Assembly (NCBI GenBank): GCA_046346965.1
Contig: JAXMHB010000015.1
Span: 1 to 64,000, forward strand
Length of the DNA stretch: 64,000 nt
Source of the DNA: JAXMHB01 sp046346965
Lineage (GTDB): Bacteria > Pseudomonadota > Gammaproteobacteria > Xanthomonadales > SZUA-5
Reading direction: 5' to 3'
A program made the translations under genes and the position numbers. Positions 8,426 through 15,688 of this stretch are shown here, piece after piece. The notes under the pieces are model-generated. The model was not told the DNA's origin, ran no database searches, and worked only from the letters and a program-made list of their open reading frames with translations. Each line of letters begins with the position of its first letter. Position 1 is the first letter of the stretch.

Positions 8426-9039
8426 CCCGGCGCCTCTGGATCCTGGGGCTGGCGATCTGGCTGGCCGGTTGCGCCACCCAGCGCGTGCGTCCCGCCAGCG
8501 AGCCGAGTGCCGCGCACGTGGCGCAGGGCGAGCGTCTGCTGTCGGAACGCGAGTCGGCGCTGTTCGAGCGCGAGAACTTCGACTTGAGCGGGCGTATCGC
8601 CATCAGTGACGGGCACGACGGCGGCAGCGGACGCTTTGAGTGGGAGCAGCGCGGCCGCGCCTTCAGCCTGCGCTTCTATGCGCCGATTTCGGCGCAGAAC
8701 TGGCGCCTGGAAGTGCAGCCCGGCCAGGCACTGCTGATCGAATCCAACGGCGCGGTGCGCGTGGCAAGCAGCGCCGAGGAGCTGCTGGCACGCGAACTGA
8801 AATGGAATCTGCCGGCCGATGCGCTGCGCTACTGGGTGCTCGGCATGCGTGCGCCGGGCGCCGAAAGCGTGGCCGAGTACGCCGATGACGGTCGTCTGGC
8901 CAGCCTTAAGCAGCGCGGCTGGGAGATTCGCTACATCGACTTCGATCGCGATGGCGAGCCGCCCTTGCCGCGCAAACTCTATGCCCGCTCCGGCGACCAT
9001 CAGGTGCGCATCTCGGTGCGCCGCTGGAATTTCCGCTGA
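8422..9039 (+). CDS. lolB: Outer-membrane lipoprotein insertion protein LolB
   Basis: A 205-residue lipoprotein starting at a GTG that overlaps the preceding stop (GTGA). The signal peptide ends with lipobox LAGC, Cys17. The mature part begins with a helix and FDLSGRIAISDG, then the beta-barrel half seen in LolB (GRFEWEQRG...FSLRFYAPISAQNWRLEV), and KWNLPADALRYWVLG. LolB accepts lipoproteins from LolA in the periplasm and inserts them into the outer membrane. The lolB-ispE-prs order is conserved in gammaproteobacteria and supports the call. Confidence 0.92.
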   Translation: MTRRLWILGLAIWLAGCATQRVRPASEPSAAHVAQGERLLSERESALFERENFDLSGRIAISDGHDGGSGRFEWEQRGRAFSLRFYAPISAQNWRLEVQPGQALLIESNGAVRVASSAEELLARELKWNLPADALRYWVLGMRAPGAESVAEYADDGRLASLKQRGWEIRYIDFDRDGEPPLPRKLYARSGDHQVRISVRRWNFR

Positions 9040-9875
9040 TGCGGCTGAGGCTGCGCCCGCCGGCCAAGCTCAATCGCTTCCTGCACATCGTCGGCCGGCG
9101 CGCTGACGGCTATCACTTGCTGCAGACCGCCTTCGAGCTGATCGACTGGTGCGATGAGCTGACGATCGAAACCCGCAGCGATGATCGTGTGGTGCTGATC
9201 GGCGGCACTGCTGGCGTGCCGGCCGAGCGCGACCTGGTCTGCCGCGCGGCGCGCCTGCTGCAGACGCTGCGGCCGGAGGCTGGCTGCACGCTGCACCTCA
9301 ACAAGCACATTCCCACCGGCGCCGGGCTCGGCGGCGGCAGCAGCGATGCGGCGGCGGTGCTGCTCGGGCTGAACCGGCTGTGGAATCTGCGCTTGGACCT
9401 GCCGCGCCTGCTGGAACTCGGCCTGCAGCTGGGCGCCGACGTGCCGGTGTTTCTGGGGCAGACACCCGCCTATGCGGAGGGCGTCGGCGAGCGCCTGCAG
9501 GCCCTGCCCTGGGTCGATCGCCCGTATCTGGTGGTGCATCCGGGCGTCGAACTCGGCACGGCCGCCATGTTTGCCGCGGCCGATCTGTGCCGCGCGATGC
9601 CCTCGCTGTCGCTGCAGGATTACCTAGCCGGGCAGCCGACCCGCAACGTGTTCGAGCCGGTCGCGCGGCGCTTGTCGCCGGAGGTGGAGCGCTGCTTCGA
9701 CTGGGTCGGGCGCTTCGGCCCGGCACGTTTGACCGGCAGTGGCAGCGCGGTGTACTGCGAGTTGACCGATCCCGCGGCGGCGAACGTCGCGCTGGCCGCG
9801 CTTCCTGAACGTTGGCGCGGACGGGTGGTGCGTACGCTGACGAATTGGTTTGACAAGGTCGAAGCCGAGGGCTGA
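9039..9875 (+). CDS. ispE: 4-diphosphocytidyl-2-C-methyl-D-erythritol kinase
   Basis: A 278-residue GHMP-family kinase of the MEP isoprenoid pathway: ATP-dependent phosphorylation of CDP-ME to CDP-ME2P. N-terminal PAKLNRFLHIVGRRADGYHLL is the IspE substrate motif, with K11-type lysine and the RADGYH signature. The GHMP ATP loop is PTGAGLGGGSSDAAA. C-terminal RLTGSGSAVY is the third GHMP motif. The start codon overlaps the lolB stop (TGATG), so translation is coupled. The downstream isoprenoid gene in this window is ispB. Confidence 0.97.
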   Translation: MRLRLRPPAKLNRFLHIVGRRADGYHLLQTAFELIDWCDELTIETRSDDRVVLIGGTAGVPAERDLVCRAARLLQTLRPEAGCTLHLNKHIPTGAGLGGGSSDAAAVLLGLNRLWNLRLDLPRLLELGLQLGADVPVFLGQTPAYAEGVGERLQALPWVDRPYLVVHPGVELGTAAMFAAADLCRAMPSLSLQDYLAGQPTRNVFEPVARRLSPEVERCFDWVGRFGPARLTGSGSAVYCELTDPAAANVALAALPERWRGRVVRTLTNWFDKVEAEG

Positions 9876-9878
9876 AAA
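9850..9878 (+). promoter_or_regulatory. Candidate sigma-70 promoter for tRNA-Gln and prs
   Basis: A perfect TTGACA at 9850-9855, 17 bases, then TGAAAA (9873-9878; GAAAAT if spacing is 18). It lies at the 3' end of ispE, about 70 bases before the tRNA. The -35 is strong and the -10 weak. Confidence 0.45.
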
Positions 9879-9946
9879 TAGCGGGCTCCGTAGATCAGCA
9901 GCTGGGCAGCATCTCAGGATGCTCTCCCGCGGCCCTGCGGACGGCT

Positions 9947-10022
9947 TGGGGCGTCGCCAAGCTGGTAAGGCACGGGATTTTGATTCCCGCATTCCTAGGT
10001 TCGAGTCCTAGCGCCCCAGCCA
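9947..10022 (+). tRNA. tRNA-Gln (TTG anticodon)
   Basis: A 76-nt cloverleaf with encoded CCA. The acceptor arms TGGGGCG/CGCCCCA pair fully. The anticodon stem CGGGA/TCCCG closes a seven-base loop TTTTGAT with anticodon TTG. The T arm is TAGGTTCGAGTCCTA. It decodes CAA (and CAG by wobble). A tRNA-Gln between ispE and prs is a common gammaproteobacterial arrangement. Confidence 0.97.
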
Positions 10023-10034
10023 ATTCGAATACAT

Positions 10035-11012
10035 ATGAGTTCGAAGCACTCCGACTTCAACGCACCCGGTTTGATGATCTTCACCGGGAATGCGCACACC
10101 CGATTGGCCAGTTCGATCGCGTTTGAACTCGGCGTGCCGCTCGGCAAGGCCAACGTCAGCCGCTTCAGCGACGGCGAAGTCGCCGTCGAGATCATGGAGA
10201 ACGTGCGTAGTCAGCACATCTACCTGATCCAGCCGACCTCGCCGCCCGCCGCCGAGAATCTGATGGAACTGTTGGTCATGGTCGACGCGCTCAAGCGCGC
10301 TTCGGCAGCTTCGGTGACCGCGGTGATGCCCTACTTCGGCTATGCCCGCCAAGACCGCCGGGCGCGCAATGCGCGCGTGCCGATTACCGCCAAGGTCGCT
10401 GCCGACATCATCGGCACGGTGGGCACGGATCGTGTGCTGACGGTGGACCTGCACGCCGACCAGATCCAGGGCTTCTTCGATGTGCCGCTCGACAACGTCT
10501 ACGCGTCGCCGGTGTTGCTGGCCGACATGTGGCGCAACTATGCCGGGGATGAATTGATCGTCGTCGCACCGGACGTCGGCGGCGTGGTGCGCGCGCGCGC
10601 CATGGCCAAGCGACTGGACGACGCCGAACTCGCGATCATCGACAAGCGCCGCCCGAAGGCGAACGAGTCGGTGGTCATGAATCTGATCGGTGACGTCAAG
10701 GGCAAGACCTGCATCCTGATCGATGACATCGTCGACACCGCCGGCACGCTGTGCGCCGGCGCCCGGGCACTCAAGGAATACGGCGCCAAGCGCGTGGTGG
10801 CCTATTGCGTGCACCCGGTGCTCTCCGGCGCCGCCATCGACAACATCAACAACTCGGTGCTCGACGAACTGGTGGTGACCGACACGATCGCGCTGCGGCC
10901 CGAGGCGCGCGCCTGTCCGCGCATCCGTCAGCTGTCGGTGGCGGAACTGCTGGCCGAGACCATCCGCCGCATAGCGGGCGGTGAGAGTGTCAGCTCGCTG
11001 TACGTGGATTGA
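10035..11012 (+). CDS. prs: Ribose-phosphate pyrophosphokinase
   Basis: A 325-residue PRPP synthase: ribose-5-phosphate plus ATP gives PRPP and AMP. PRPP feeds purine, pyrimidine, NAD, His and Trp synthesis, including the nadV reaction encoded later in the window. Motifs seen are FSDGEVAVEI, the flexible loop YARQDRRARNARVPI, DLHADQIQGFFDVP and the PRPP-binding loop CILIDDIVDTAGT. The N-terminus is about 10 residues longer than the usual 315. It begins 12 bases after the tRNA-Gln, so it is likely co-transcribed with it. Confidence 0.97.
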   Translation: MSSKHSDFNAPGLMIFTGNAHTRLASSIAFELGVPLGKANVSRFSDGEVAVEIMENVRSQHIYLIQPTSPPAAENLMELLVMVDALKRASAASVTAVMPYFGYARQDRRARNARVPITAKVAADIIGTVGTDRVLTVDLHADQIQGFFDVPLDNVYASPVLLADMWRNYAGDELIVVAPDVGGVVRARAMAKRLDDAELAIIDKRRPKANESVVMNLIGDVKGKTCILIDDIVDTAGTLCAGARALKEYGAKRVVAYCVHPVLSGAAIDNINNSVLDELVVTDTIALRPEARACPRIRQLSVAELLAETIRRIAGGESVSSLYVD

Positions 11013-11208
11013 AGATCCGCGCGGCGTCCGAGTGACGCTGCGCACCGACGAGGATTGAGCCCTGCGCAGTGGCGCTGCGCAGCGCTCACCCCTCGAAGCG
11101 TCTGGTCGCGGACGCTGATGTGGCTGGTGAGGCGTGGCGAAAGAATCGCCGCGGCCTTTCATTGATCTGGGTTCCAGGAGTGGAACCCCTGAAGAAGGAT
11201 GTCAAATC

Positions 11209-11934
11209 ATGGCCAAGATTCGTGAAGTGCCGGTGGAATTCCGTGCAGACGAAGGGAAGGGTGCGAGCCGCCGCCTTCGCCGCGCGGGCAAAGTCCCGGC
11301 GATCATCTACGGCGGCGACCTGAAGCCGCGCGCGCTGCAGATGGATCAGCTGCTGGCGTATCGCTACGCCCAGAACGAGTGGTTCTACACCTCGATCCTG
11401 GAACTGACGGTCGGCGACGAGAAGCAGAAGGCGCTGTTGCGCGATCTGCAGCGCCATCCGTACAAGCCGATCCTGCTGCACATCGACTTCCAGCGCGTCT
11501 CCGACACCGAGCCGGTGCGTCTGCGCGTGCCGCTGCACTTCCTGAATCAGGAAAAGTCGCCGGCGGGCAAGACCGGTGGTTCGCTGATCCTGCACGAACT
11601 CAACGATCTGGAAATCAGCTGCCTGCCGAAGGATCTGCCGGAGTATCTGGAGATCGATCTGATCGATCTGAAGATCGGCGACACCCTGCACATCTCCGAC
11701 ATCAAGCTGCCGGCAGGCGTGGAAGTGCCCTCGCTGAAGCTGGGTCGTGAGCATGATCTGGCCGTGGTCGTCGCGCGCATGCCGGTGGAAGAGGCTGCGG
11801 AAGCCCCGGCCGAAGGCGCTGCGGCAGCGCCTGCGGCCGCCGGCAAGAAGGCGCCCGCCAAGGCTGCTGCCCCGGCCAAGGCCGCGGCGCCCGCCAAGGC
11901 CGCACCGGCCGCCAAGCCGGCTGCGAAGAAGTAA
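11209..11934 (+). CDS. rplY: 50S ribosomal protein L25 (CTC form)
   Basis: A 241-residue L25 of the long, two-domain (CTC/TL5) type. The N-terminal 5S-rRNA-binding barrel includes RADEGKGASRRLRRAGKVPAIIYGG. A C-terminal beta domain follows (about 95-185), then a low-complexity Ala/Pro/Lys tail of about 45 residues (repeats of AAAPAK). The start MAKIREVPVEF is chosen for its GAAGGA ribosome site at 11191-11200. The protein binds 5S rRNA in the large subunit. The prs-rplY-pth-ychF order is typical. Confidence 0.95.
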   Translation: MAKIREVPVEFRADEGKGASRRLRRAGKVPAIIYGGDLKPRALQMDQLLAYRYAQNEWFYTSILELTVGDEKQKALLRDLQRHPYKPILLHIDFQRVSDTEPVRLRVPLHFLNQEKSPAGKTGGSLILHELNDLEISCLPKDLPEYLEIDLIDLKIGDTLHISDIKLPAGVEVPSLKLGREHDLAVVVARMPVEEAAEAPAEGAAAAPAAAGKKAPAKAAAPAKAAAPAKAAPAAKPAAKK

Positions 11935-11950
11935 GCCAGCGTCAGAATCC

Positions 11951-11976
11951 GCCGGTCGGGGCCCTCCCCGACCGGC
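11951..11976 (+). terminator. Perfect 11-bp stem-loop between rplY and pth
   Basis: GCCGGTCGGGG, loop CCCT, CCCCGACCGGC: a perfect 11-bp GC stem 16 bases after rplY. There is no U-tract, so it may attenuate rather than end transcription into pth. Confidence 0.5.
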
Positions 11977-11994
11977 CGGATGTCCTTCCCGGTC

Positions 11995-12573
11995 ATGCCC
12001 ATCCGCATCGTCTTTGGCTTCGGCAATCCTGGTCCGGAGCACGCGCGCCAGCGCCACAATGCCGGTTTCTGGTTCGCCGACGCATTGGCGGAGCAACTGG
12101 GGGTGCGCCTGCTGATGGAAAGCAAGCTGCACGCAGAAGTGGGCAAGACCAGCGGCAGCGATCCGCTGTGGATCGTCAAGCCCACCACCTACATGAATCG
12201 CAGTGGTCAGGCCGTCTCGGCGATCCTGAACTACTACAAGATCGATGCCGCCGACGCCCTGATCGTCCACGACGAGCTGGACCTGCCGCCCGGCGTCGCA
12301 CGTCTCAAATTCGACGGTGGTCACGGCGGCCAGAACGGGCTGCGCGACACCATCGCCCAGCTGGGCCACGGCAAGTTTCATCGGCTGCGCATTGGCATCG
12401 GTCACCCGGGCCACAAGGATCTGGTCACGCCCTGGGTGCTGGGACGTCCCAGTGTCGCTGATGAGCAGGCCATCCGCGGCGCCATCGCCGCTGCGCTCGC
12501 GGTGCTGCCGCACTGTCGCCAGGGTCACATCGACAAGGCGATGCAGTTGTTGCATACGCCGGTGAAGCAGTGA
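11995..12573 (+). CDS. pth: Peptidyl-tRNA hydrolase
   Basis: A 192-residue enzyme that recycles peptidyl-tRNA released from stalled ribosomes. MPIRIVFGFGNPGPEHARQ with the catalytic His in RHNAGFW matches the E. coli N-terminus, so the ATG at 11995 is preferred over one at 11980. VKPTTYMNRSG and VHDELDLPPG (catalytic Asp) follow, and GGHGGQNGLR is intact. The stop codon lies inside the first unit of a GTGAGTA heptamer array, so the last bases of the gene and the repeat are merged. Confidence 0.96.
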   Translation: MPIRIVFGFGNPGPEHARQRHNAGFWFADALAEQLGVRLLMESKLHAEVGKTSGSDPLWIVKPTTYMNRSGQAVSAILNYYKIDAADALIVHDELDLPPGVARLKFDGGHGGQNGLRDTIAQLGHGKFHRLRIGIGHPGHKDLVTPWVLGRPSVADEQAIRGAIAAALAVLPHCRQGHIDKAMQLLHTPVKQ

Positions 12574-12723
12574 GTGGTAAGTAGTGAGTAGTGAGTGGTA
12601 GGAGCAAAGGCGCCCCGGTACGAGACCGGGCTCTGCAGTGCTCTCTTCCGCTCCTGCGCACCCGAACTTGCGACCAACCCGCTTCTGCCACTCACTACTC
12701 ACCACTCACTACTCACTACTTAG
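12570..12723. repeat. Inverted heptamer arrays flanking an 86-base core
   Basis: Left array 12570-12602, heptamers GTGAGTG, GTAAGTA, GTGAGTA, GTGAGTG, GTAGGAG. Right array 12689-12723, heptamers CACTCAC, TACTCAC, CACTCAC, TACTCAC, TACTTAG, which is the reverse complement. The unique core is 12603-12688. The transcript could fold into a long imperfect hairpin between pth and ychF. The design resembles the 62.3-62.75 kb locus but with an unrelated heptamer. Confidence 0.85.
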
Positions 12724-12738
12724 AGCTTCGGAGTACCC

Positions 12739-13830
12739 ATGGGCATCAAATGCGGCATCGTCGGCCTGCCCAATGTCGGCAAGTCCACGCTGTTCAACGC
12801 GCTGACCAAGGCCGGCATCGCTGCGGCGAACTACCCCTTCTGCACGATCGACCCCAACGTCGGCGTGGTGCCGGTACCCGACCCGCGCCTGCAGGCGCTC
12901 TCCAGCATCGCCAAGCCGCTGAAGATCATCCCGACCACCATCGAGTTCGTCGATATCGCCGGTCTGGTGAAGGGCGCAGCGCAAGGTGAGGGCCTCGGCA
13001 ACCAGTTCCTGGCGCACATCCGCGAGGTCGACGCGATCTCCCACGTCGTGCGCTGTTTCGAGCACCCGGACATCATTCACGTCGCCGGCAAGGTGGACCC
13101 GATCTCCGACATCGAGACCATCGACACCGAACTGGCGCTGGCCGATCTCGACAGCGTCGAGAAAGCACTGAATCGCGCCGAGCGCGCCGCCAAGGCCGGT
13201 GACAAGGACGCCATCGCGCGCCGCCCGGTGCTGGCCAAAGTGCGCGAAGCGCTGAACGAGGGCAAGCCGGCGCGCACGGTGGATCTGAGCGCCGACGAGA
13301 AACTGCTGCTGCGCGATCTGTTCCTGCTGACGCTGAAGCCGGTGATGTACGTCGCCAACGTGCGCGAGGACGGCTTCGAGAACAATCCCTATCTTGACGC
13401 CGTGCGCGCGCGCGCCGCCACCGAAGGCGCCGAGGTGGTGCCGGTGTGCGCCGCCATCGAGGAAGAACTGGCGCAGTTGGACGACGATGATCGCGGTGCC
13501 TTCCTCGCCGACATGGGTCTGGACGAGCCCGGGCTCAATCGCGTGATCCGCGCTGGCTACAAGCTGCTGGGCCTGCGCACCTACTTCACCGCGGGCGAGA
13601 AAGAAGTGCGCGCGTGGACCATCAAGGCCGGCTTCACCGCACCGCAGGCGGCCGGCGTGATTCACACCGACTTTGAGAAAGGCTTCATCCGCGCCGAAAC
13701 CATCGCCTATGAGGACTACATCCGCCACAAGGGCGAGGCTGGCTGCAAGGAAGCCGGCCGGCTGCGCTTGGAAGGCAAGGAGTACATCGTGCAGGAAGGC
13801 GATGTGCTGCACTTCCGCTTCAACGTCTGA
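12739..13830 (+). CDS. ychF: Redox-responsive ATPase YchF
   Basis: A 363-residue Obg-family P-loop protein (OLA1/YchF), unusual in preferring ATP to GTP. G1 is GLPNVGKST; then FVDIAGLVKGAAQGEGLGNQFL (switch II region) and a C-terminal TGS domain (RAWTIKAGFTAPQAAGVIHTDFEKGFIRAE). It associates with ribosomes and modulates oxidative-stress responses in bacteria studied. A GGAG ribosome site precedes the ATG. Adjacent to pth as in most gammaproteobacteria. Confidence 0.97.
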   Translation: MGIKCGIVGLPNVGKSTLFNALTKAGIAAANYPFCTIDPNVGVVPVPDPRLQALSSIAKPLKIIPTTIEFVDIAGLVKGAAQGEGLGNQFLAHIREVDAISHVVRCFEHPDIIHVAGKVDPISDIETIDTELALADLDSVEKALNRAERAAKAGDKDAIARRPVLAKVREALNEGKPARTVDLSADEKLLLRDLFLLTLKPVMYVANVREDGFENNPYLDAVRARAATEGAEVVPVCAAIEEELAQLDDDDRGAFLADMGLDEPGLNRVIRAGYKLLGLRTYFTAGEKEVRAWTIKAGFTAPQAAGVIHTDFEKGFIRAETIAYEDYIRHKGEAGCKEAGRLRLEGKEYIVQEGDVLHFRFNV

Positions 13831-13901
13831 CGGCACACGCTGGCCCGGAGTCAGGCGCCGCCTCGCGCACTGGCTCCGGCCCGATCGGCCCGCGCACCTG
13901 C

Positions 13902-13957
13902 GTGTGAAATCGCCGTCACACAAGAAGGTGTTGCGCTCCAGCGCTTTGCCCCATAAT
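13902..13957 (+). promoter_or_regulatory. Dyad plus candidate promoter upstream of speD
   Basis: A perfect inverted repeat GTGTGA-N8-TCACAC (13902-13921) resembles half-sites of CRP-type regulators, but the spacer is 8 rather than the usual 6. Just downstream are TTGCGC (13931-13936) and CATAAT (13952-13957), spacing 15, a plausible but imperfect promoter. If active it would drive speD and, because of the 5-base gap that follows, the phosphoramidate operon. Confidence 0.35.
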
Positions 13958-14059
13958 CCGCGCCCCGCGTAACCGACCTCGCGCGTCCGCACGGCAAAGG
14001 CCAGTGCGACAGACGGATCTCGGCTGCACGCGCCCCTTCGACGCCGTTACGAGTACGCC

Positions 14060-14884
14060 ATGGTCAAGCCGCTTCCGCGCCTCAAACTGCAGGGCTTCAA
14101 CAATCTGACGAAAGCCCTGTCGTTCAATATCTACGATGTCTGCTACGCCGTGACCGAAGAGCAACGGCAGCGCTACATCGAGTACATCGACGAGGCCTAC
14201 AACGCCGAGCGCCTGACCGAAATCCTGACTGAGGTGGCCGACATCATCGGCGCCAACATCCTGAACGTGGCGCGCCAGGACTACGATCCGCAGGGCGCCA
14301 GCGTGACCATCCTGATTTCGGAACAGCCGGTGATCGACCGTGCCGATGTCGGCAAGGAAATGCTCAAGGACGCCATGCGCGAGTCCGAAGAGGCGACGGA
14401 AGCCAGCGTGGTGGCGCATCTGGACAAGAGCCACATCACCGTCCACACCTATCCGGAAAGCCATCCCTTCAATGGCATCAGCACCTTCCGCGCCGATATC
14501 GACGTCGCCACCTGCGGCGTGATCTCGCCCTTGAAGGCGCTGAATTATCTGATCGACAGTTTCGAGTCGGACATCGTGATCATGGATTACCGCGTGCGCG
14601 GCGCCACCCGCGATGTGCGCGGCCGCAAGCACTACATCGATCACAAGATCAACTCGATCCAGGACTTCCTGAGCCGTCCGATCAAGAACCGCTACGAGAT
14701 GTTCGACGTCAACGTCTACCAGGAGAACATCTTCCACACGAAGATGCATATCAAGGAGTTCGACCTCGACACCTATTTGTTCGAGGCGACCAAGAACGAG
14801 CTCAGCTTCAAGGATCGCGCCCGCATCGAGGCGCAAGTGCGCCGCGAGATCGAAGAACTGTTCCACGGCCGCAATCTGGACTGA
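14060..14884 (+). CDS. speD: S-adenosylmethionine decarboxylase proenzyme
   Basis: A 274-residue proenzyme of the E. coli (class 1A) type. It self-cleaves between K123 and S124 (LDKSHITVHTYPESHP), turning the serine into the pyruvoyl cofactor, and then decarboxylates SAM to supply aminopropyl groups for spermidine. The length and cleavage motif are intact. No spermidine synthase is adjacent. Only five bases separate its stop from the next ATG, so it may be the first gene of the transcript that includes the phosphoramidate genes. Confidence 0.95.
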   Translation: MVKPLPRLKLQGFNNLTKALSFNIYDVCYAVTEEQRQRYIEYIDEAYNAERLTEILTEVADIIGANILNVARQDYDPQGASVTILISEQPVIDRADVGKEMLKDAMRESEEATEASVVAHLDKSHITVHTYPESHPFNGISTFRADIDVATCGVISPLKALNYLIDSFESDIVIMDYRVRGATRDVRGRKHYIDHKINSIQDFLSRPIKNRYEMFDVNVYQENIFHTKMHIKEFDLDTYLFEATKNELSFKDRARIEAQVRREIEELFHGRNLD

Positions 14885-14889
14885 GCGGC

Positions 14890-15630
14890 ATGACCGCCGA
14901 GGCGCGCGTGCGGGTGGCCATCACCGCGCGCCATCGGCCGGCCAATCCGGGCGAGCGCGGTGCCGCCCGCGAGACTGCGTGGTGGGTGCATGAAGCCCTC
15001 GCCGCAGCCTGTCGGGCCGCTGGCGGCCTGCCCCTGCTGCTCACCGCGCCGCTGGATGGCGATGTCGAGGCCGAGGCCAGTGCCTGCATCGACAGCGTCG
15101 ACGCGCTGATCCTCGGCGGCGGCGGCGACATCAGCCAGGGGCCGGACGGTCAGCGCTTGACCGCATTGCACGCGGCCTGTCCCTCACGCGATCGCTACGA
15201 ATATGCCCTGCTGCGTTGTGCGCGCCGTGCCGGCAAGCCGGTGCTCGGGATCTGTCGAGGTGCGCAACTGATCCAACTGGCGCAGGGCGGCGCGCTGCAG
15301 CCACCCGACGCCAGTGGCGATGCGCTGCATGTCGATCCCGCCCGCTACACCGCGCACGGCCATGCGATCGAGTGGCTGGGCGAGGACGCGTCCACTGGCC
15401 ACCGACTGTGGGTCAACTCCGCCCACCGCTGGCGCATCCAATCGCTGGCTCAGGGCTTGATGCCCTTGGCCCGCTGTCCGGTCGATGGCTCGATCGAAGC
15501 CTTTGCTGCCAACGCCGGACCCTGGCTGCGCGCCACGCTGTGGCATCCGGAATTCATGCAGGAATCTGCGGACTTTCGCCTCGGAAGCGGCCTGTTTCTC
15601 GCGTTGATCCAGGCCACCCGGGAACTGTAA
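14890..15630 (+). CDS. Class I glutamine-amidotransferase-fold hydrolase, candidate gamma-glutamyl-CDP-amidate hydrolase
   Basis: A 246-residue PuuD-like peptidase C26 protein. The nucleophile elbow is GIC122RGAQ, and the C-terminal His-Glu pair is in WH219PE221F. Alone it would be called gamma-glutamyl-GABA hydrolase. The next genes change the reading: in C. jejuni, Cj1417 of the same family removes glutamate from CDP-L-glutamine to give cytidine diphosphoramidate, and is encoded with homologues of the same partners. I infer the same step here. Puu-pathway genes are absent. It follows speD by five bases and precedes the glutamine-kinase-like gene by 58 bases. Confidence 0.8.
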   Translation: MTAEARVRVAITARHRPANPGERGAARETAWWVHEALAAACRAAGGLPLLLTAPLDGDVEAEASACIDSVDALILGGGGDISQGPDGQRLTALHAACPSRDRYEYALLRCARRAGKPVLGICRGAQLIQLAQGGALQPPDASGDALHVDPARYTAHGHAIEWLGEDASTGHRLWVNSAHRWRIQSLAQGLMPLARCPVDGSIEAFAANAGPWLRATLWHPEFMQESADFRLGSGLFLALIQATREL

Positions 15631-15688
15631 GTCGCTCCGCGCACTCCAGAGGCTGGGGCAGGATTCGACGCGCAGCAAAGGGGACGCG

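Noticed and set aside
14890..15630. Gamma-glutamyl-GABA hydrolase of putrescine breakdown (PuuD)
   Set aside because: Family motifs fit, and speD next door hints at polyamines, but no other puu genes occur and the downstream operon gives a more specific explanation.
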